Below, piece by piece: positions 6,677 to 15,777 of a stretch of 64,000 nucleotides of DNA. A model generated the notes under the pieces. The model saw only the letters and a list, made by a program, of their open reading frames with translations. It was not told the origin of the DNA and made no database searches. The position numbers and the translations under genes were made by a program. Position 1 is the first letter of the stretch, and every line of letters starts with the position of its first letter. This DNA comes from Nitrospirota bacterium (GTDB lineage Bacteria; Nitrospirota; Thermodesulfovibrionia; Thermodesulfovibrionales; SM23-35), in assembly GCA_014859105.1 (NCBI GenBank), contig JACUUX010000007.1:1-64000 (forward strand). The letters are read 5' to 3'.

Positions 6677-6846
6677 TCACAGAGTTATTTGAAAATTACA
6701 CCTGCAAGACGTGCGGTAATCGCAATATTAAAAAGTTTGCAAGAATGAAATTATTGAATTTAAAAAATAGTGTCAGATATCGCTGCAAATGTCTTAAGTG
6801 CAATAACGAATTTATAAGAACTTATTCGAGAGGTGCGAAATTATAA
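6673..6846 (+). CDS. small zinc-ribbon protein (57 residues)
   Basis: The start at 6673 overlaps the initiator stop (ATGA) and the stop is at 6844-6846. Two CxxC pairs, CKTCG near the N-terminus and CKCLKC about 35 residues later, form a probable zinc ribbon. The remainder is basic (KKFARMKLLNLKNSVRYR). Nucleic-acid binding is likely. The last codons overlap the start of the primase-helicase frame. Confidence 0.65.
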   Translation: MITELFENYTCKTCGNRNIKKFARMKLLNLKNSVRYRCKCLKCNNEFIRTYSRGAKL

Positions 6847-8525
6847 CTGAATATCTCACTCAGCATAATATCTTTTACAAAGTCCAGGCAGGACAAGTTA
6901 CGATAAATTGTCCATTCTGTGGAGATAGCAAATATCACCTTTACATTGATCCTGAAAAGAAAGTCTTTTATTGTCATAAATGTAATGCAAAAGGCACCTG
7001 GTATCAGTTAGTGAAGCAGCTGCACCCTATTACCGGCATAGTTTCACCATTTGCACAGAATAACCCCGTCAGGCATCCAGCAGTTGACTATATCCAGCAA
7101 TGCCATAAACAGCTTATGGGACCTTCAGGTACCCAGGCGATCGAGTATCTCGACGCCCGGAAATTCACCATCGAGGCTATTCAGTATTTCCAGTTGGGGC
7201 TTGAAAGCAAAAACAATAAAGATTGGCTCGTTATCCCTTACCTCAAAGACGGAAAGCCTGTGAATGTTAAATATCGTTCATTGCCACCTGCGGAGAAAGA
7301 ATTCAGACGCTTAAAAGATGGGGAGACAATCCTGTTCAATCAAGACTGTCTTAAGGAGGCTAAAGACGAAGTCTTTATGGTCGAAGGCGAGATCGACTGT
7401 GTAGCTCTACATTCTCAGGGTTACAAAAACGTAGTTGCAACAACCATCGGAGCAGGTAGCTTTAAGCCTGAATGGATTGATTTACTCGACAAGTTTACTC
7501 GAATAAACGTTGTTTACGATTCTGACAATGCAGGACAGAAGGGAGCTAAAGAAGTTGCAAGACGCTTAGGATTCGAGAAATGCTTCAATGTCCTTTTGCC
7601 GGTGAAAGACGCAAACGATTTCTTCATCTCAGGCGCTGAAAAGGAAGATTTCGAGGAACTGGTCGGAAAGGCTGAGCAGTTTGACGTTGATAACATCATA
7701 GATTTCCAGAGAGCTATATTAAGTTTAAAAACATACTATCGAAATCGGAGAGATGATAGCGATTCTCTAAAACCACACTGGTCTTCAGTTGCAAGACTCA
7801 CAGGCCCCTTTGAAGCCGGAGACTTAATAACTGTCTCGGCAGTACCAAAGACCGGCAAAACAACCTGGTGCTTAAACATTGTTCATGATTTTGTGAAGAA
7901 AGATATCCCTTGTCTCTTTTACTGTCTTGAGATGCGGCCTGAGAGACTGGCTAAGAAGATTATCCAGATTGAGTTATCAGTTTCAGAAGAAGACCTGACA
8001 CCTGAGCTTATTGATGCTGGTTATTTAAGTTTACGCAATAAACCACTTTACTTCGGTTATAACTATCGCAAATGCAACCTTGATTTAGTAATAGAAACAA
8101 TTAGGCAAGGTATAAGACGTTATGGATTCAAGTTTATTGTGTTTGATAATCTTCACTACCTTGCACGCTCAATAACTAATCAGGTCCAAGAAGTATCAAT
8201 CATCTCGAAAACTTTCAAACTATTTGCTGAAGAAATGCAAATACCAATCATGTTAATAGCTCAGCCACGCAAGATCGCAGAAAATCAGATTATGGGAATG
8301 ATGGATTTAAGAGATAGCTCCAGCATTGGTGCTGACAGCGATTCAGTGATCATCCTTTATCGCAAAAAAATGAAAAGCGAAGATGGAACCGCTGAATCTT
8401 CTTATCAGCCTCTGACTCTTGTCAGAGTGGATGCTTCGAGATATAGAGCAGGGGGTGAGACCCTACTCCACTACAAGGGTGAAAAGTCAACATTCACCGA
8501 ATTAAATTCTAAAAAGGAGGATTAA
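6840..8525 (+). CDS. zinc-finger/TOPRIM primase-helicase (T7 gp4 / Twinkle-like)
   Basis: The product probably primes and unwinds DNA for element replication. The first ATG/GTG/TTG-type codon with meaning is GTG 7011, but the open frame upstream encodes a primase zinc domain (CPFCGDSKYHLYI, then FYCHKCNAKGTW), so the gene must start near 6840. There an ATT (or ATA at 6843) lies six bases after AGAGG. Downstream are the TOPRIM domain (VEGEIDCVALHSQG and YDSDNAGQKGAKE) and a RecA-type helicase with Walker A AVPKTGKTT, Walker B FIVFDNLHYL and an LIAQPRK motif. From 6840 the protein is 561 residues. It follows the initiator and iterons, completing a replication module. Confidence 0.88.
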   Translation: MITEYLTQHNIFYKVQAGQVTINCPFCGDSKYHLYIDPEKKVFYCHKCNAKGTWYQLVKQLHPITGIVSPFAQNNPVRHPAVDYIQQCHKQLMGPSGTQAIEYLDARKFTIEAIQYFQLGLESKNNKDWLVIPYLKDGKPVNVKYRSLPPAEKEFRRLKDGETILFNQDCLKEAKDEVFMVEGEIDCVALHSQGYKNVVATTIGAGSFKPEWIDLLDKFTRINVVYDSDNAGQKGAKEVARRLGFEKCFNVLLPVKDANDFFISGAEKEDFEELVGKAEQFDVDNIIDFQRAILSLKTYYRNRRDDSDSLKPHWSSVARLTGPFEAGDLITVSAVPKTGKTTWCLNIVHDFVKKDIPCLFYCLEMRPERLAKKIIQIELSVSEEDLTPELIDAGYLSLRNKPLYFGYNYRKCNLDLVIETIRQGIRRYGFKFIVFDNLHYLARSITNQVQEVSIISKTFKLFAEEMQIPIMLIAQPRKIAENQIMGMMDLRDSSSIGADSDSVIILYRKKMKSEDGTAESSYQPLTLVRVDASRYRAGGETLLHYKGEKSTFTELNSKKED

Positions 8526-8529
8526 GTAA

Positions 8530-8778
8530 ATGATATGTCCAGCTTGTGGAAGTAATGAAGTAAGGCCCATTTACGGGGAAGCCGTAACAGGAACGCACGG
8601 AGTAAGACGGCAGTATCACTGTAAGGGGTGTGATTCCAAGTTTACAACGCTTGAGTTTTATGAGACCGGTGATAACGGAGCGGCGAGAATATTAACTCTT
8701 TTAGCCGGGATTAGGAAGCAGTATGACGCACTCGGTGAAATCATTAAAAGCATAGCATCGGGGCAGAAAACAGTCTAA
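8530..8778 (+). CDS. NrdR-type zinc-ribbon protein without ATP-cone (82 residues)
   Basis: The N-terminal zinc ribbon is MICPACGSNEVRPIYG then YHCKGCDSKFTTLEFYE, resembling the first 45 residues of NrdR. The ATP-cone of NrdR is absent; a short helical tail (LAGIRKQYDALGEIIKSIA) replaces it. Phage Ogr/Delta late activators have a related layout but a CX4C second pair, whereas this one is CX2C. AAAGGAGG precedes the start. A transcription-control role within the element is likely, but the target is unknown. Confidence 0.65.
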   Translation: MICPACGSNEVRPIYGEAVTGTHGVRRQYHCKGCDSKFTTLEFYETGDNGAARILTLLAGIRKQYDALGEIIKSIASGQKTV

Positions 8779-8793
8779 GGGAGGTAACACGTA

Positions 8794-9837
8794 ATGCCAA
8801 CAAATAAGAATACCAGACTTTACACAGACGAGGATCTCGATAAATTCAAATCGCCAGAAGCATCGGCAGCTGATAGTTATCAGAGTTTTAAAAATCTTCT
8901 CGGAGGGCAGGCTGGTAAGCTGGTCGGTATTGATCTAACTAAACCAAGGGCTACTACAGAGCCTACAGGTGCCTTGACAGCGGGTGCGGAAAGAACTCTT
9001 CCAGCAATACAGCGATCAGATGTTTCATCGTTGGCCAGAGAAGGACACACATTTACGAATAAAGATCTCTTGGATTTATATGGACCTTCACGGGAAGAAA
9101 CAGGGACATCTACCTTGCCCTCTCGTGCTGCGGAGAGCACTTTACCTGAACCACCTAAACCTTTCGAGTTTTCTCCTGGGACGAGAGGACTCCGCCAGGA
9201 TATCATGAAAATGCTGCAACGCCCCGGGATTTATAAAAAAGAGTTGGAAAAGAGCCTACCCGCGCTTCAGCAAATGGAAGCGTCCGAGATTTCGGGTTAT
9301 GGGATAAGTAGCCTTCCGGAGATTTATAAGACAAGGGCGACGATCGCAAACGCACTTGGATTAACAGAAGCAGAAGTTGAGAATGTTTTGTCGGAAACTG
9401 AAGAACGTAGGAAGAAATTAAAGACGCTCCCAGCCTCTTATGAAGAAGAACAGGCAGGGAAGGAACGTATCGAGATGTTGAAGCATCCCCCGAAGGATGT
9501 AACAGCCAGCATTCTCGATGCGGCCACTAAATTTGCAGGGCATTTCAAGGATCCCGTCACTGGTGAATTCGACCAGTCTGCATACGAGTCTGCACTTCCC
9601 GGATTAATCAATTCTCTGAGAAAGCATGGCCTGATAGAAACACCGGAAAAAAAGACAAAACGAAGCTCAGAGCCAGACATATTCTTACAGGAAGAGGCAG
9701 AAAGAGATGAAAAGCGGCGACAGCAGAGGTGGTCAGATCTCATACTTGAGCCTGGTCAGACAATTAGACGGAATCCGGGTGATAACAAGTTGTACATAGT
9801 TGATCTCTACGGAAACATTGTAAGGCCGTACGAGTAA
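8794..9837 (+). CDS. hypothetical phage-like protein, Glu/Lys-rich (347 residues)
   Basis: I recognise no family. The sequence is hydrophilic with much predicted disorder in the first 130 residues, and contains two related phrases, RLYTDEDLDKF and HTFTNKDLLDLYG. The middle part is helical (ETEERRKKLKTLPASYEEE) and the end is YIVDLYGNIVRPYE. It has a good Shine-Dalgarno (GGGAGG) and lies directly before the giant polyvalent protein. It may be a partner or scaffold of that protein, as such pairs occur in phage virion modules. That is inference. Confidence 0.6.
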   Translation: MPTNKNTRLYTDEDLDKFKSPEASAADSYQSFKNLLGGQAGKLVGIDLTKPRATTEPTGALTAGAERTLPAIQRSDVSSLAREGHTFTNKDLLDLYGPSREETGTSTLPSRAAESTLPEPPKPFEFSPGTRGLRQDIMKMLQRPGIYKKELEKSLPALQQMEASEISGYGISSLPEIYKTRATIANALGLTEAEVENVLSETEERRKKLKTLPASYEEEQAGKERIEMLKHPPKDVTASILDAATKFAGHFKDPVTGEFDQSAYESALPGLINSLRKHGLIETPEKKTKRSSEPDIFLQEEAERDEKRRQQRWSDLILEPGQTIRRNPGDNKLYIVDLYGNIVRPYE

Positions 9838-9860
9838 AGCGTTAATGAAAGGAAAGAAAT

Positions 9861-12800
9861 ATGAATAATCCGAATAACCCCCTGCAGTGGGAGGATGTCA
9901 CAGAGCAGATAAGACCGCGAAGAACACCTGATGTTTTAAAGGGGCCGGATGTTGCCAACGAGGCTTTAAAGCCTGAGACAACACCTTCAAATCCGCTGGA
10001 ATGGGAGGACTTTACCCCGCAGATCATGAAATCAAGAGCTCCTGTTGTGTCCCCTGGTCCCACAGGCCAAGTTTCTTCCAATGCTTTAAGCTGGCCGGAT
10101 GTTACTCAGGAGTTCCTTCCATCGAGATCACCTACTAAACAGCCAGAGCAGATATCCCCTGAATCCACATTACCTGTCAGGGAGACTCTCAAGAAAACAG
10201 GTGAGGCGGTTATGCGTCCCTTCAAAGCCCAGGCTGCAAAAGTTGGTGAGGCGTTTCACAGAGGCATGGCAGGGTTTACGAAAGGGTTAACGGATGTTGC
10301 CGATTATGTCGGCGAGAAGACTGGACTATATGAACTTGGTGAAAACGTAGGAATTCCGAGAAGCAGCGGGATTCTGCAGAAGGCCATTAAGACCTATTCC
10401 GAGAAATCTGAGCACTGGCACAAGCGATCTGAGGAGATCGGAACGAATGTCATTGATGAGTTGCTCGGCGAAGCAGTCGGCGGAGCCGTGCCAGGCGTTA
10501 CCGAGTTTGCATTAAACGTTCCTTATGCAGCCTTGAGAGGGGCAGCCGAGGCGGAAAAACAAGGAAGGAGTGAAATCACCGGTGCATTGACTGAAGGTGC
10601 AAAGCGTGCCCTTCTCGGTCAAATATTCCATGCCGGTAATCTTATGAAGCAACCCTACTCAACTCTTGCAACCGGTACGGCTTTCGGAGCTCAGGCAGCG
10701 TCTGAAGGTGCAGGTCCAGAGGAAATAGCAAAAAGCGCAGGTACTGGACTTCTTTACGGCCTTCTCCACAGAGGAGGAAAATTAGGCCCGCGGGATGTCA
10801 TTGAGGGCGTTAAAGAGACATTTCCCATGAGATATAGAGAGATCCTCGATAAAAAAGCTCATGAAGCAGCAACATCGCCGCTGAATATCCGGCCAGAGCC
10901 TACGGAAGCACAGAAAGAAGCCGGCAACTATAAGAAAGGTCATATCGCTATTCAGGGGCTTGATATCTCAATCGAGAATCCAAAAGGCTCAACACGTTCA
11001 GGTGTTACAGCCGAAGGCAGAAAATGGGAAACTGAGGTTAAATCCCATTACGGATATATCAGGGGAACGAAAGGCAAAGACAAGGATCACATTGATACCT
11101 TTATAGGTGAACATCCTGAAAGCAAAAACGTCTTTGTTGTAAACCAGATTGACCCAAAAACAGGCAAATTCGATGAGCATAAAGTGATGCTCGGATTCCA
11201 GACAGAGAATGATGCACGCATCGGATATCTCGAAAACTATGAGCCGGGATGGAAGGGGCTTGGAAGTATTACGCCAATGTCAGTAAAGGAATTTAAAGAC
11301 TGGAGCAGGGAGGGAGAGAGAAAGGCCGAACCGGTAAAAACAGAAGCCACAATTACGGAGCCCGAGATTACCCGACCACCGAAATACAGAGCAGAAGTCA
11401 CACCGACTGAGGGAGAAATCCCCCCTCACATAGAAAGGGCAGTTCAAGAACCAAGAAAAGTTCCTGTCGAGGTTGCCGTCCAGACTAAACAGCTTACGAA
11501 AGACACACTGAATGAAAGTTTTGCATCGGGAATTATAAATCCTGCACAGCCTATCAGGTTAACAACTGTTGATGAACTGAGAGACATCATAAAGCGTGGA
11601 GTCCTTCGGGAAGGCCGAGATTTTGAAGGAAGAGCCGGGATATCTGCTCAGCTCGCAGGTGGAAAAAAGCCCATCGTTGCCTATGGAGCAAATGACAGAA
11701 TAAGCGCTGCTATTATTTTTCCTGAAGGTGCTGTAGAAGGAAGGGGAATGCAGCCGAATGAAGTTAAGATCAATCCTGCAATTTCACCTGAACAACTCCG
11801 ATTCGTTATTGACGGATATAGAGAACTCCTTACCTTCGAGGATCTGAAACGGATTGTCGAAGGAAGAGAAAAGGTCACAGTACCGGAGTTTGCACCTGAA
11901 GAAGGATTCAGAAGACCTGTAGAACCGGAATTACCGGAAGGAGAACCCGTTAAAAGAAGCGACATCGTTAACTTCCTTCAGGAGAAGCTTGATGTTCCAA
12001 TAAGAACCGGAAGGTTTACAGGTCAAGGTAGAGGAGTCCTCGGAATCTTCAAACCAAAAGAAGAAGTAGTCAGAACCAAGTTTGCAAATGACATTGAGAC
12101 AATGGCCCATGAAGTCGGCCATGGTTTACAGAAATTCCTATTCCCGGAATCAGTAACCCGTAGAGGTTACACAGAAGAAATCTTCAGTGCTTTCAAAGAC
12201 GAGCTCGAACCGATTGCAACAAAACCGAGACCCGGACAGCCGAAGACAACTGAAGGCTTTGCAGAGTTCATTCGTCTTTATGTCACCAATGAGAAGAAAG
12301 CCAGAGAGAAGGCCCCTCGGTTCTTCGAGCATTTCGAAAATATTCTGAATGAGAAATCACCTGAAGCAAGGGATATCCTTCTTGAGGCACGGAGTAACTT
12401 TAATCGTTGGGTCAAGCAGCCCTCGCTTGCACGAGTCCTGGGGCAGATATCGACAGGTGAACAGAGAAAGCGTCCTACAACCTTTAATGACCTTTACACT
12501 GCAACTGTTGATGACCTGCATCCCCTGAAGAAGATGGTCCAGGAAATGGCACGGGGTGAGGAACTGCCGATGAGTAAGGACCCGTACAAATTAGCAAGGC
12601 TTTATCGTGGATGGTGGGGGAAGGCCGATGCATTTTTAGAATACAGACCCTTTGACTACAACACATACGCATGGAAAGGAAAGCCCCTCAGAGAGATTCT
12701 CCCCCCTCTTAAAGATAACCTTGATGAATTCAGGGCCTATGTTATCTCAAAACGATCCATTGAGCTTCATGAAAGAGGCAAAGAGACCGGCATTCTTAAA

Positions 12801-14972
12801 AGAGATGCTAAGAAAATAGTTTCTGACTATGAGCAGAAATTCGGTAAGGCATTCGATGATTTAAAGGAGTATCAGGATCTTACACTGAAATATCTCAGAG
12901 ATAGCAATGTTTTAAGCACGAGGGATTACCTGAAGATTAAACAGCTTAACAGAGACTATGTCCCCTTTTACAGGGTGATGGAGACCGAGAAGCGGGGCGG
13001 ATTAGGAAAAGGTTTTCAAGCATATCAGCCTATCAAGGGCATAAAAGGTTCTTGGAGAGACATTGTAGACCCATTGGAATCCGTCATCAAGAATACATAT
13101 CTTTTTATCAACGCCGCCGAAAGAAACGCAATAGGTAAAGCTCTGGTTGACCTTGCAGGTAGCAAACAGGGGCTTGGTAAGTATGTCGAGAAAATTCCTC
13201 TATCAAAGCAAAAGATCACGGTCAAAATTTCCGAGGTAATTGAAGATCCGTTCATGAAAGAACTTTTCAAGAATACCGGTCTTTCAGAACAGACAGCCTC
13301 TATTTTCAGACCTTCTGCATTTCAGCCGAAAGACAACGTTATCTCTGTCTGGAATAAAGGCAGGCGTGAGATCTATCGAGTTCACCCTGAGATTGCAAGG
13401 ACCATGCAGGCAGTCGATAAAGAGCAGATGAACACCATCGTCAAGATTATGAGCTATCCTGCACGGTGGTTAAGAGCAGGTGCAACGCTGGCTCCTGAGT
13501 TTAGTGTAAGAAACCCGATAAGGGACAATTTCACAGCCTTTACATACAGCAAATATGGCTTTAAACCCGGAGTGGATTTCATAAAGGGATTATTCAATGT
13601 TACTAATAAGTCTGATCTTTACTGGCAGTGGACGAAGGCAGGCGGTCAACATGCGATGCTCGTATCCATGGATCGTGAGTATCTACGGAAAAACCTTGAT
13701 GCTGTTATACGGGGAAAAGGACCCTTCAGTCCCGAAACCTACAAGAACATTATCAAGAACCCAATGGAAGCACTCAGGATACTTTCAGAGTTTGGAGAAA
13801 AAGGAACACGTGTAGGTGAGTTCTTAAGGGGCGTCAGAAAAGAGGGGTTAACAAAGGAAGGTTTACAGAAGGCAGCCTTTGCATCCAGAGAAGTAACACT
13901 TGATTTTGCAAGGATAGGAGCGAAGACTAAGGCCGTAAACTCCCTCATCGCTTTCTGGAATGCGAATGTCCAGGGCTTTGACAAGATGGTTAGGGCATTC
14001 AAAGAAAACCCTGTTACTTCTACATTCAGGGCAATGGCAGCAATAACCTTACCCTCGATAATCCTTACGGTTATAAATAGACGGGATGAACGCTGGAAGG
14101 AAATCCCTCAGTGGCAGAAAGACCTCTTCTGGATTATCATGACGGAGGATCATATCTGGAGAATCCCGAAGCCCTTTGAACTCGGAATTCTTTTTGGAAC
14201 AGTCCCTGAGAGAATTACTGAATACATCCTGGATAACGACCCACGAGCTTTTAACGGAATCCTGAAAGCTATCGGTCAAGGGGCTTCACCGGGAGTCATA
14301 CCTACGGTAGCAGTACCTCTTCTTGAGAACTGGGCAAATAAGAGCTTTTTCCTTGACAGGCCGATAGTGTCAAGAGGCAAGGAAAAACTTATGCCTGAGT
14401 ATCAATATCAACCTTACACAACAGAAATCGGAAAGAGACTCGGCAGGATGATTGGCAGGATACCGGGTATAGGTGAGACTGCAGCAGCTTCACCTGCAAA
14501 GATAGAGAACCTTATCAGGGGATGGAGCGGGGGTCTTGGAATGCACATACTCAAGGCAGCCGATACTGGACTTAAGAAAGCGGGCGTATTGCCAGAGGAA
14601 GTGAAACCCTCTCGTACACTTTCTGATATTCCCTTCATAAAAGCCTTTGCTGTGAGACATCCCTCAGCCGGTGCTGAAAGCATCCAGAGGTTTTATGACA
14701 ACTACGAGAAGGCTTCTCAAACTCTCTCAACCGCAAGGGAATTAATCAGAGAAGGCAAACGTGAAGAAGCCGGGGAACTGTTAAATCTCGGCAAGAAATA
14801 CAAGCTCGATCAACATTACAAATCTCTCAGTAATGCCCATCAGTTGATAGATAAAGTTTATGCGAATCCTGAACTCACTTCGGAGGAGAAAAGGAAACTG
14901 ATTGATGAAATATATCTGAGTATGATTCGGATCGCTCGACACGGAAATAAATTACTGGAGAGACATGAATAA
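9861..14972 (+). CDS. giant polyvalent protein with pyrophosphatase-like, zinc-protease and LPD38-like regions
   Basis: This 1703-residue protein resembles the polyvalent proteins that phages and plasmids are thought to deliver into the host with their DNA. The N-terminus has three 18-residue repeats (residues 6-23, 44-61, 74-91) of pattern N-x-L-x-W-x-D-V/F-T ... R-x-P. Residues about 355-490 match the inorganic-pyrophosphatase-like polyvalent domain (ISIENPKGSTRSG, then KDKDHIDTFIGEHPESKNVF). Near residue 749 is a zincin motif MAHEVGHGL, with EGFAEFIRLYVTN downstream. Around 1355-1430 (FWNANVQGFDKMVRAF, then PQWQKDLFWIIMTED) it looks like LPD38. No signal peptide is visible. It is the element's largest gene by far. 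AAAGGAAAG precedes the ATG. Confidence 0.8.
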   Translation: MNNPNNPLQWEDVTEQIRPRRTPDVLKGPDVANEALKPETTPSNPLEWEDFTPQIMKSRAPVVSPGPTGQVSSNALSWPDVTQEFLPSRSPTKQPEQISPESTLPVRETLKKTGEAVMRPFKAQAAKVGEAFHRGMAGFTKGLTDVADYVGEKTGLYELGENVGIPRSSGILQKAIKTYSEKSEHWHKRSEEIGTNVIDELLGEAVGGAVPGVTEFALNVPYAALRGAAEAEKQGRSEITGALTEGAKRALLGQIFHAGNLMKQPYSTLATGTAFGAQAASEGAGPEEIAKSAGTGLLYGLLHRGGKLGPRDVIEGVKETFPMRYREILDKKAHEAATSPLNIRPEPTEAQKEAGNYKKGHIAIQGLDISIENPKGSTRSGVTAEGRKWETEVKSHYGYIRGTKGKDKDHIDTFIGEHPESKNVFVVNQIDPKTGKFDEHKVMLGFQTENDARIGYLENYEPGWKGLGSITPMSVKEFKDWSREGERKAEPVKTEATITEPEITRPPKYRAEVTPTEGEIPPHIERAVQEPRKVPVEVAVQTKQLTKDTLNESFASGIINPAQPIRLTTVDELRDIIKRGVLREGRDFEGRAGISAQLAGGKKPIVAYGANDRISAAIIFPEGAVEGRGMQPNEVKINPAISPEQLRFVIDGYRELLTFEDLKRIVEGREKVTVPEFAPEEGFRRPVEPELPEGEPVKRSDIVNFLQEKLDVPIRTGRFTGQGRGVLGIFKPKEEVVRTKFANDIETMAHEVGHGLQKFLFPESVTRRGYTEEIFSAFKDELEPIATKPRPGQPKTTEGFAEFIRLYVTNEKKAREKAPRFFEHFENILNEKSPEARDILLEARSNFNRWVKQPSLARVLGQISTGEQRKRPTTFNDLYTATVDDLHPLKKMVQEMARGEELPMSKDPYKLARLYRGWWGKADAFLEYRPFDYNTYAWKGKPLREILPPLKDNLDEFRAYVISKRSIELHERGKETGILKRDAKKIVSDYEQKFGKAFDDLKEYQDLTLKYLRDSNVLSTRDYLKIKQLNRDYVPFYRVMETEKRGGLGKGFQAYQPIKGIKGSWRDIVDPLESVIKNTYLFINAAERNAIGKALVDLAGSKQGLGKYVEKIPLSKQKITVKISEVIEDPFMKELFKNTGLSEQTASIFRPSAFQPKDNVISVWNKGRREIYRVHPEIARTMQAVDKEQMNTIVKIMSYPARWLRAGATLAPEFSVRNPIRDNFTAFTYSKYGFKPGVDFIKGLFNVTNKSDLYWQWTKAGGQHAMLVSMDREYLRKNLDAVIRGKGPFSPETYKNIIKNPMEALRILSEFGEKGTRVGEFLRGVRKEGLTKEGLQKAAFASREVTLDFARIGAKTKAVNSLIAFWNANVQGFDKMVRAFKENPVTSTFRAMAAITLPSIILTVINRRDERWKEIPQWQKDLFWIIMTEDHIWRIPKPFELGILFGTVPERITEYILDNDPRAFNGILKAIGQGASPGVIPTVAVPLLENWANKSFFLDRPIVSRGKEKLMPEYQYQPYTTEIGKRLGRMIGRIPGIGETAAASPAKIENLIRGWSGGLGMHILKAADTGLKKAGVLPEEVKPSRTLSDIPFIKAFAVRHPSAGAESIQRFYDNYEKASQTLSTARELIREGKREEAGELLNLGKKYKLDQHYKSLSNAHQLIDKVYANPELTSEEKRKLIDEIYLSMIRIARHGNKLLERHE

Positions 14973-15171
14973 AGACGGCGATCGTGAACTGCTCCTTGCA
15001 ATGATCGGAATCTATAGGGATATGATTGCCGAGCTCATTGATGAAAAGCACCGTCTCATCAAGGAAAACTACTCTTTACGGAACTGGCTTGAGGATTACT
15101 GGAGGGAGTTTGCACTCATTGAATATGAAATCAAAGAAGCATCGGGAAGTAAGCAGCAAATTAACGCATAG
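14965..15171 (+). CDS. small coiled-coil hypothetical protein (68 residues)
   Basis: The ATG lies inside the end of the polyvalent gene (8-bp overlap). The peptide is acidic and helical with heptad-like spacing (LIDEKHRLIKENYSLRNWLEDY). No family is recognised. Tight packing in the operon supports it. Confidence 0.55.
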   Translation: MNKDGDRELLLAMIGIYRDMIAELIDEKHRLIKENYSLRNWLEDYWREFALIEYEIKEASGSKQQINA

Positions 15172-15180
15172 GAGGAAAGA

Positions 15181-15312
15181 GTGACAGAAGTAGACAGAAG
15201 AACAATCTTAAAAATGCAGGCTCTTATACTGGAGCTTGAGAGAAGAATTGAAGCACTCGAAAAAGCCCTACCGCAAAGGGAGAGGCCATGCCAACTGATA
15301 TCCAGAAATTAA
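15181..15312 (+). CDS. small coiled-coil peptide (43 residues)
   Basis: GTG start after a strong Shine-Dalgarno (AGGAGG). The sequence includes ILKMQALILELERRIEALEK, a clear short coiled coil. An overlapping 19-codon frame (15287-15346, MPTDIQKLKSERRFY) also exists and cannot be excluded as a leader peptide of the next gene. Function unknown. Confidence 0.45.
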   Translation: MTEVDRRTILKMQALILELERRIEALEKALPQRERPCQLISRN

Positions 15313-15330
15313 AGTCAGAGAGGAGGTTTT

Positions 15331-15777
15331 ATGAGGAAAACGGATGATAGCGTGATTTTGCAAATGCATGAGGAGGGGAAATCGTTAAGGGAAATAGCTG
15401 AAAAGTTTGGATGCTCCAAGACTGCTATATCGAAACGGCTCAAGAGGGTAAAGGGTAAACCACCTGTTGACCCTGAAAAGAAAGTCTCAACTGTGGCAGA
15501 AGACAATCAACAGAAACCTATTATTCAACAAGCTGTCTCAACCGGTAATTATCTCAGGAAAATCGGCACCCGAGAAATCTTTGCTTATTCAGACCGTCTT
15601 ATGCAGAGGGGAGACATGGTCCCGTATGTTGGAGATATCCCCGTACCATCGGATTTTGAAGTTTCACAGTTTGAAATCACTTTCTTGAAATTCATAAGTG
15701 GTAAAGGAATGGTTAATGCTGAAGACTTCAAGAAGTTTACGGCCTCGTCAACCTCCGGGAGGAAAAATGCGAACTAA
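15331..15777 (+). CDS. helix-turn-helix protein upstream of the terminase-like genes (148 residues)
   Basis: An N-terminal helix-turn-helix (GKSLREIAEKFGCSKTAISKRLKRV, residues about 16-40) resembles resolvase-tail or Hin-type DNA-binding domains. A polar linker follows, and a C-terminal part (YSDRLMQRGDMVPYVGDIPVP) has no family I recognise. AGAGGAGG precedes the ATG. It overlaps the next gene by 11 bp, placing it in the packaging-related block, where DNA recognition would fit. Confidence 0.6.
   Translation: MRKTDDSVILQMHEEGKSLREIAEKFGCSKTAISKRLKRVKGKPPVDPEKKVSTVAEDNQQKPIIQQAVSTGNYLRKIGTREIFAYSDRLMQRGDMVPYVGDIPVPSDFEVSQFEITFLKFISGKGMVNAEDFKKFTASSTSGRKNAN

Noticed and set aside
12106-12310. 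HEVGH as proof that the giant protein is a peptidase
   Set aside because: A zincin motif with a plausible third ligand region is present, but activity cannot be claimed from a motif in such multi-domain proteins; it is only described.
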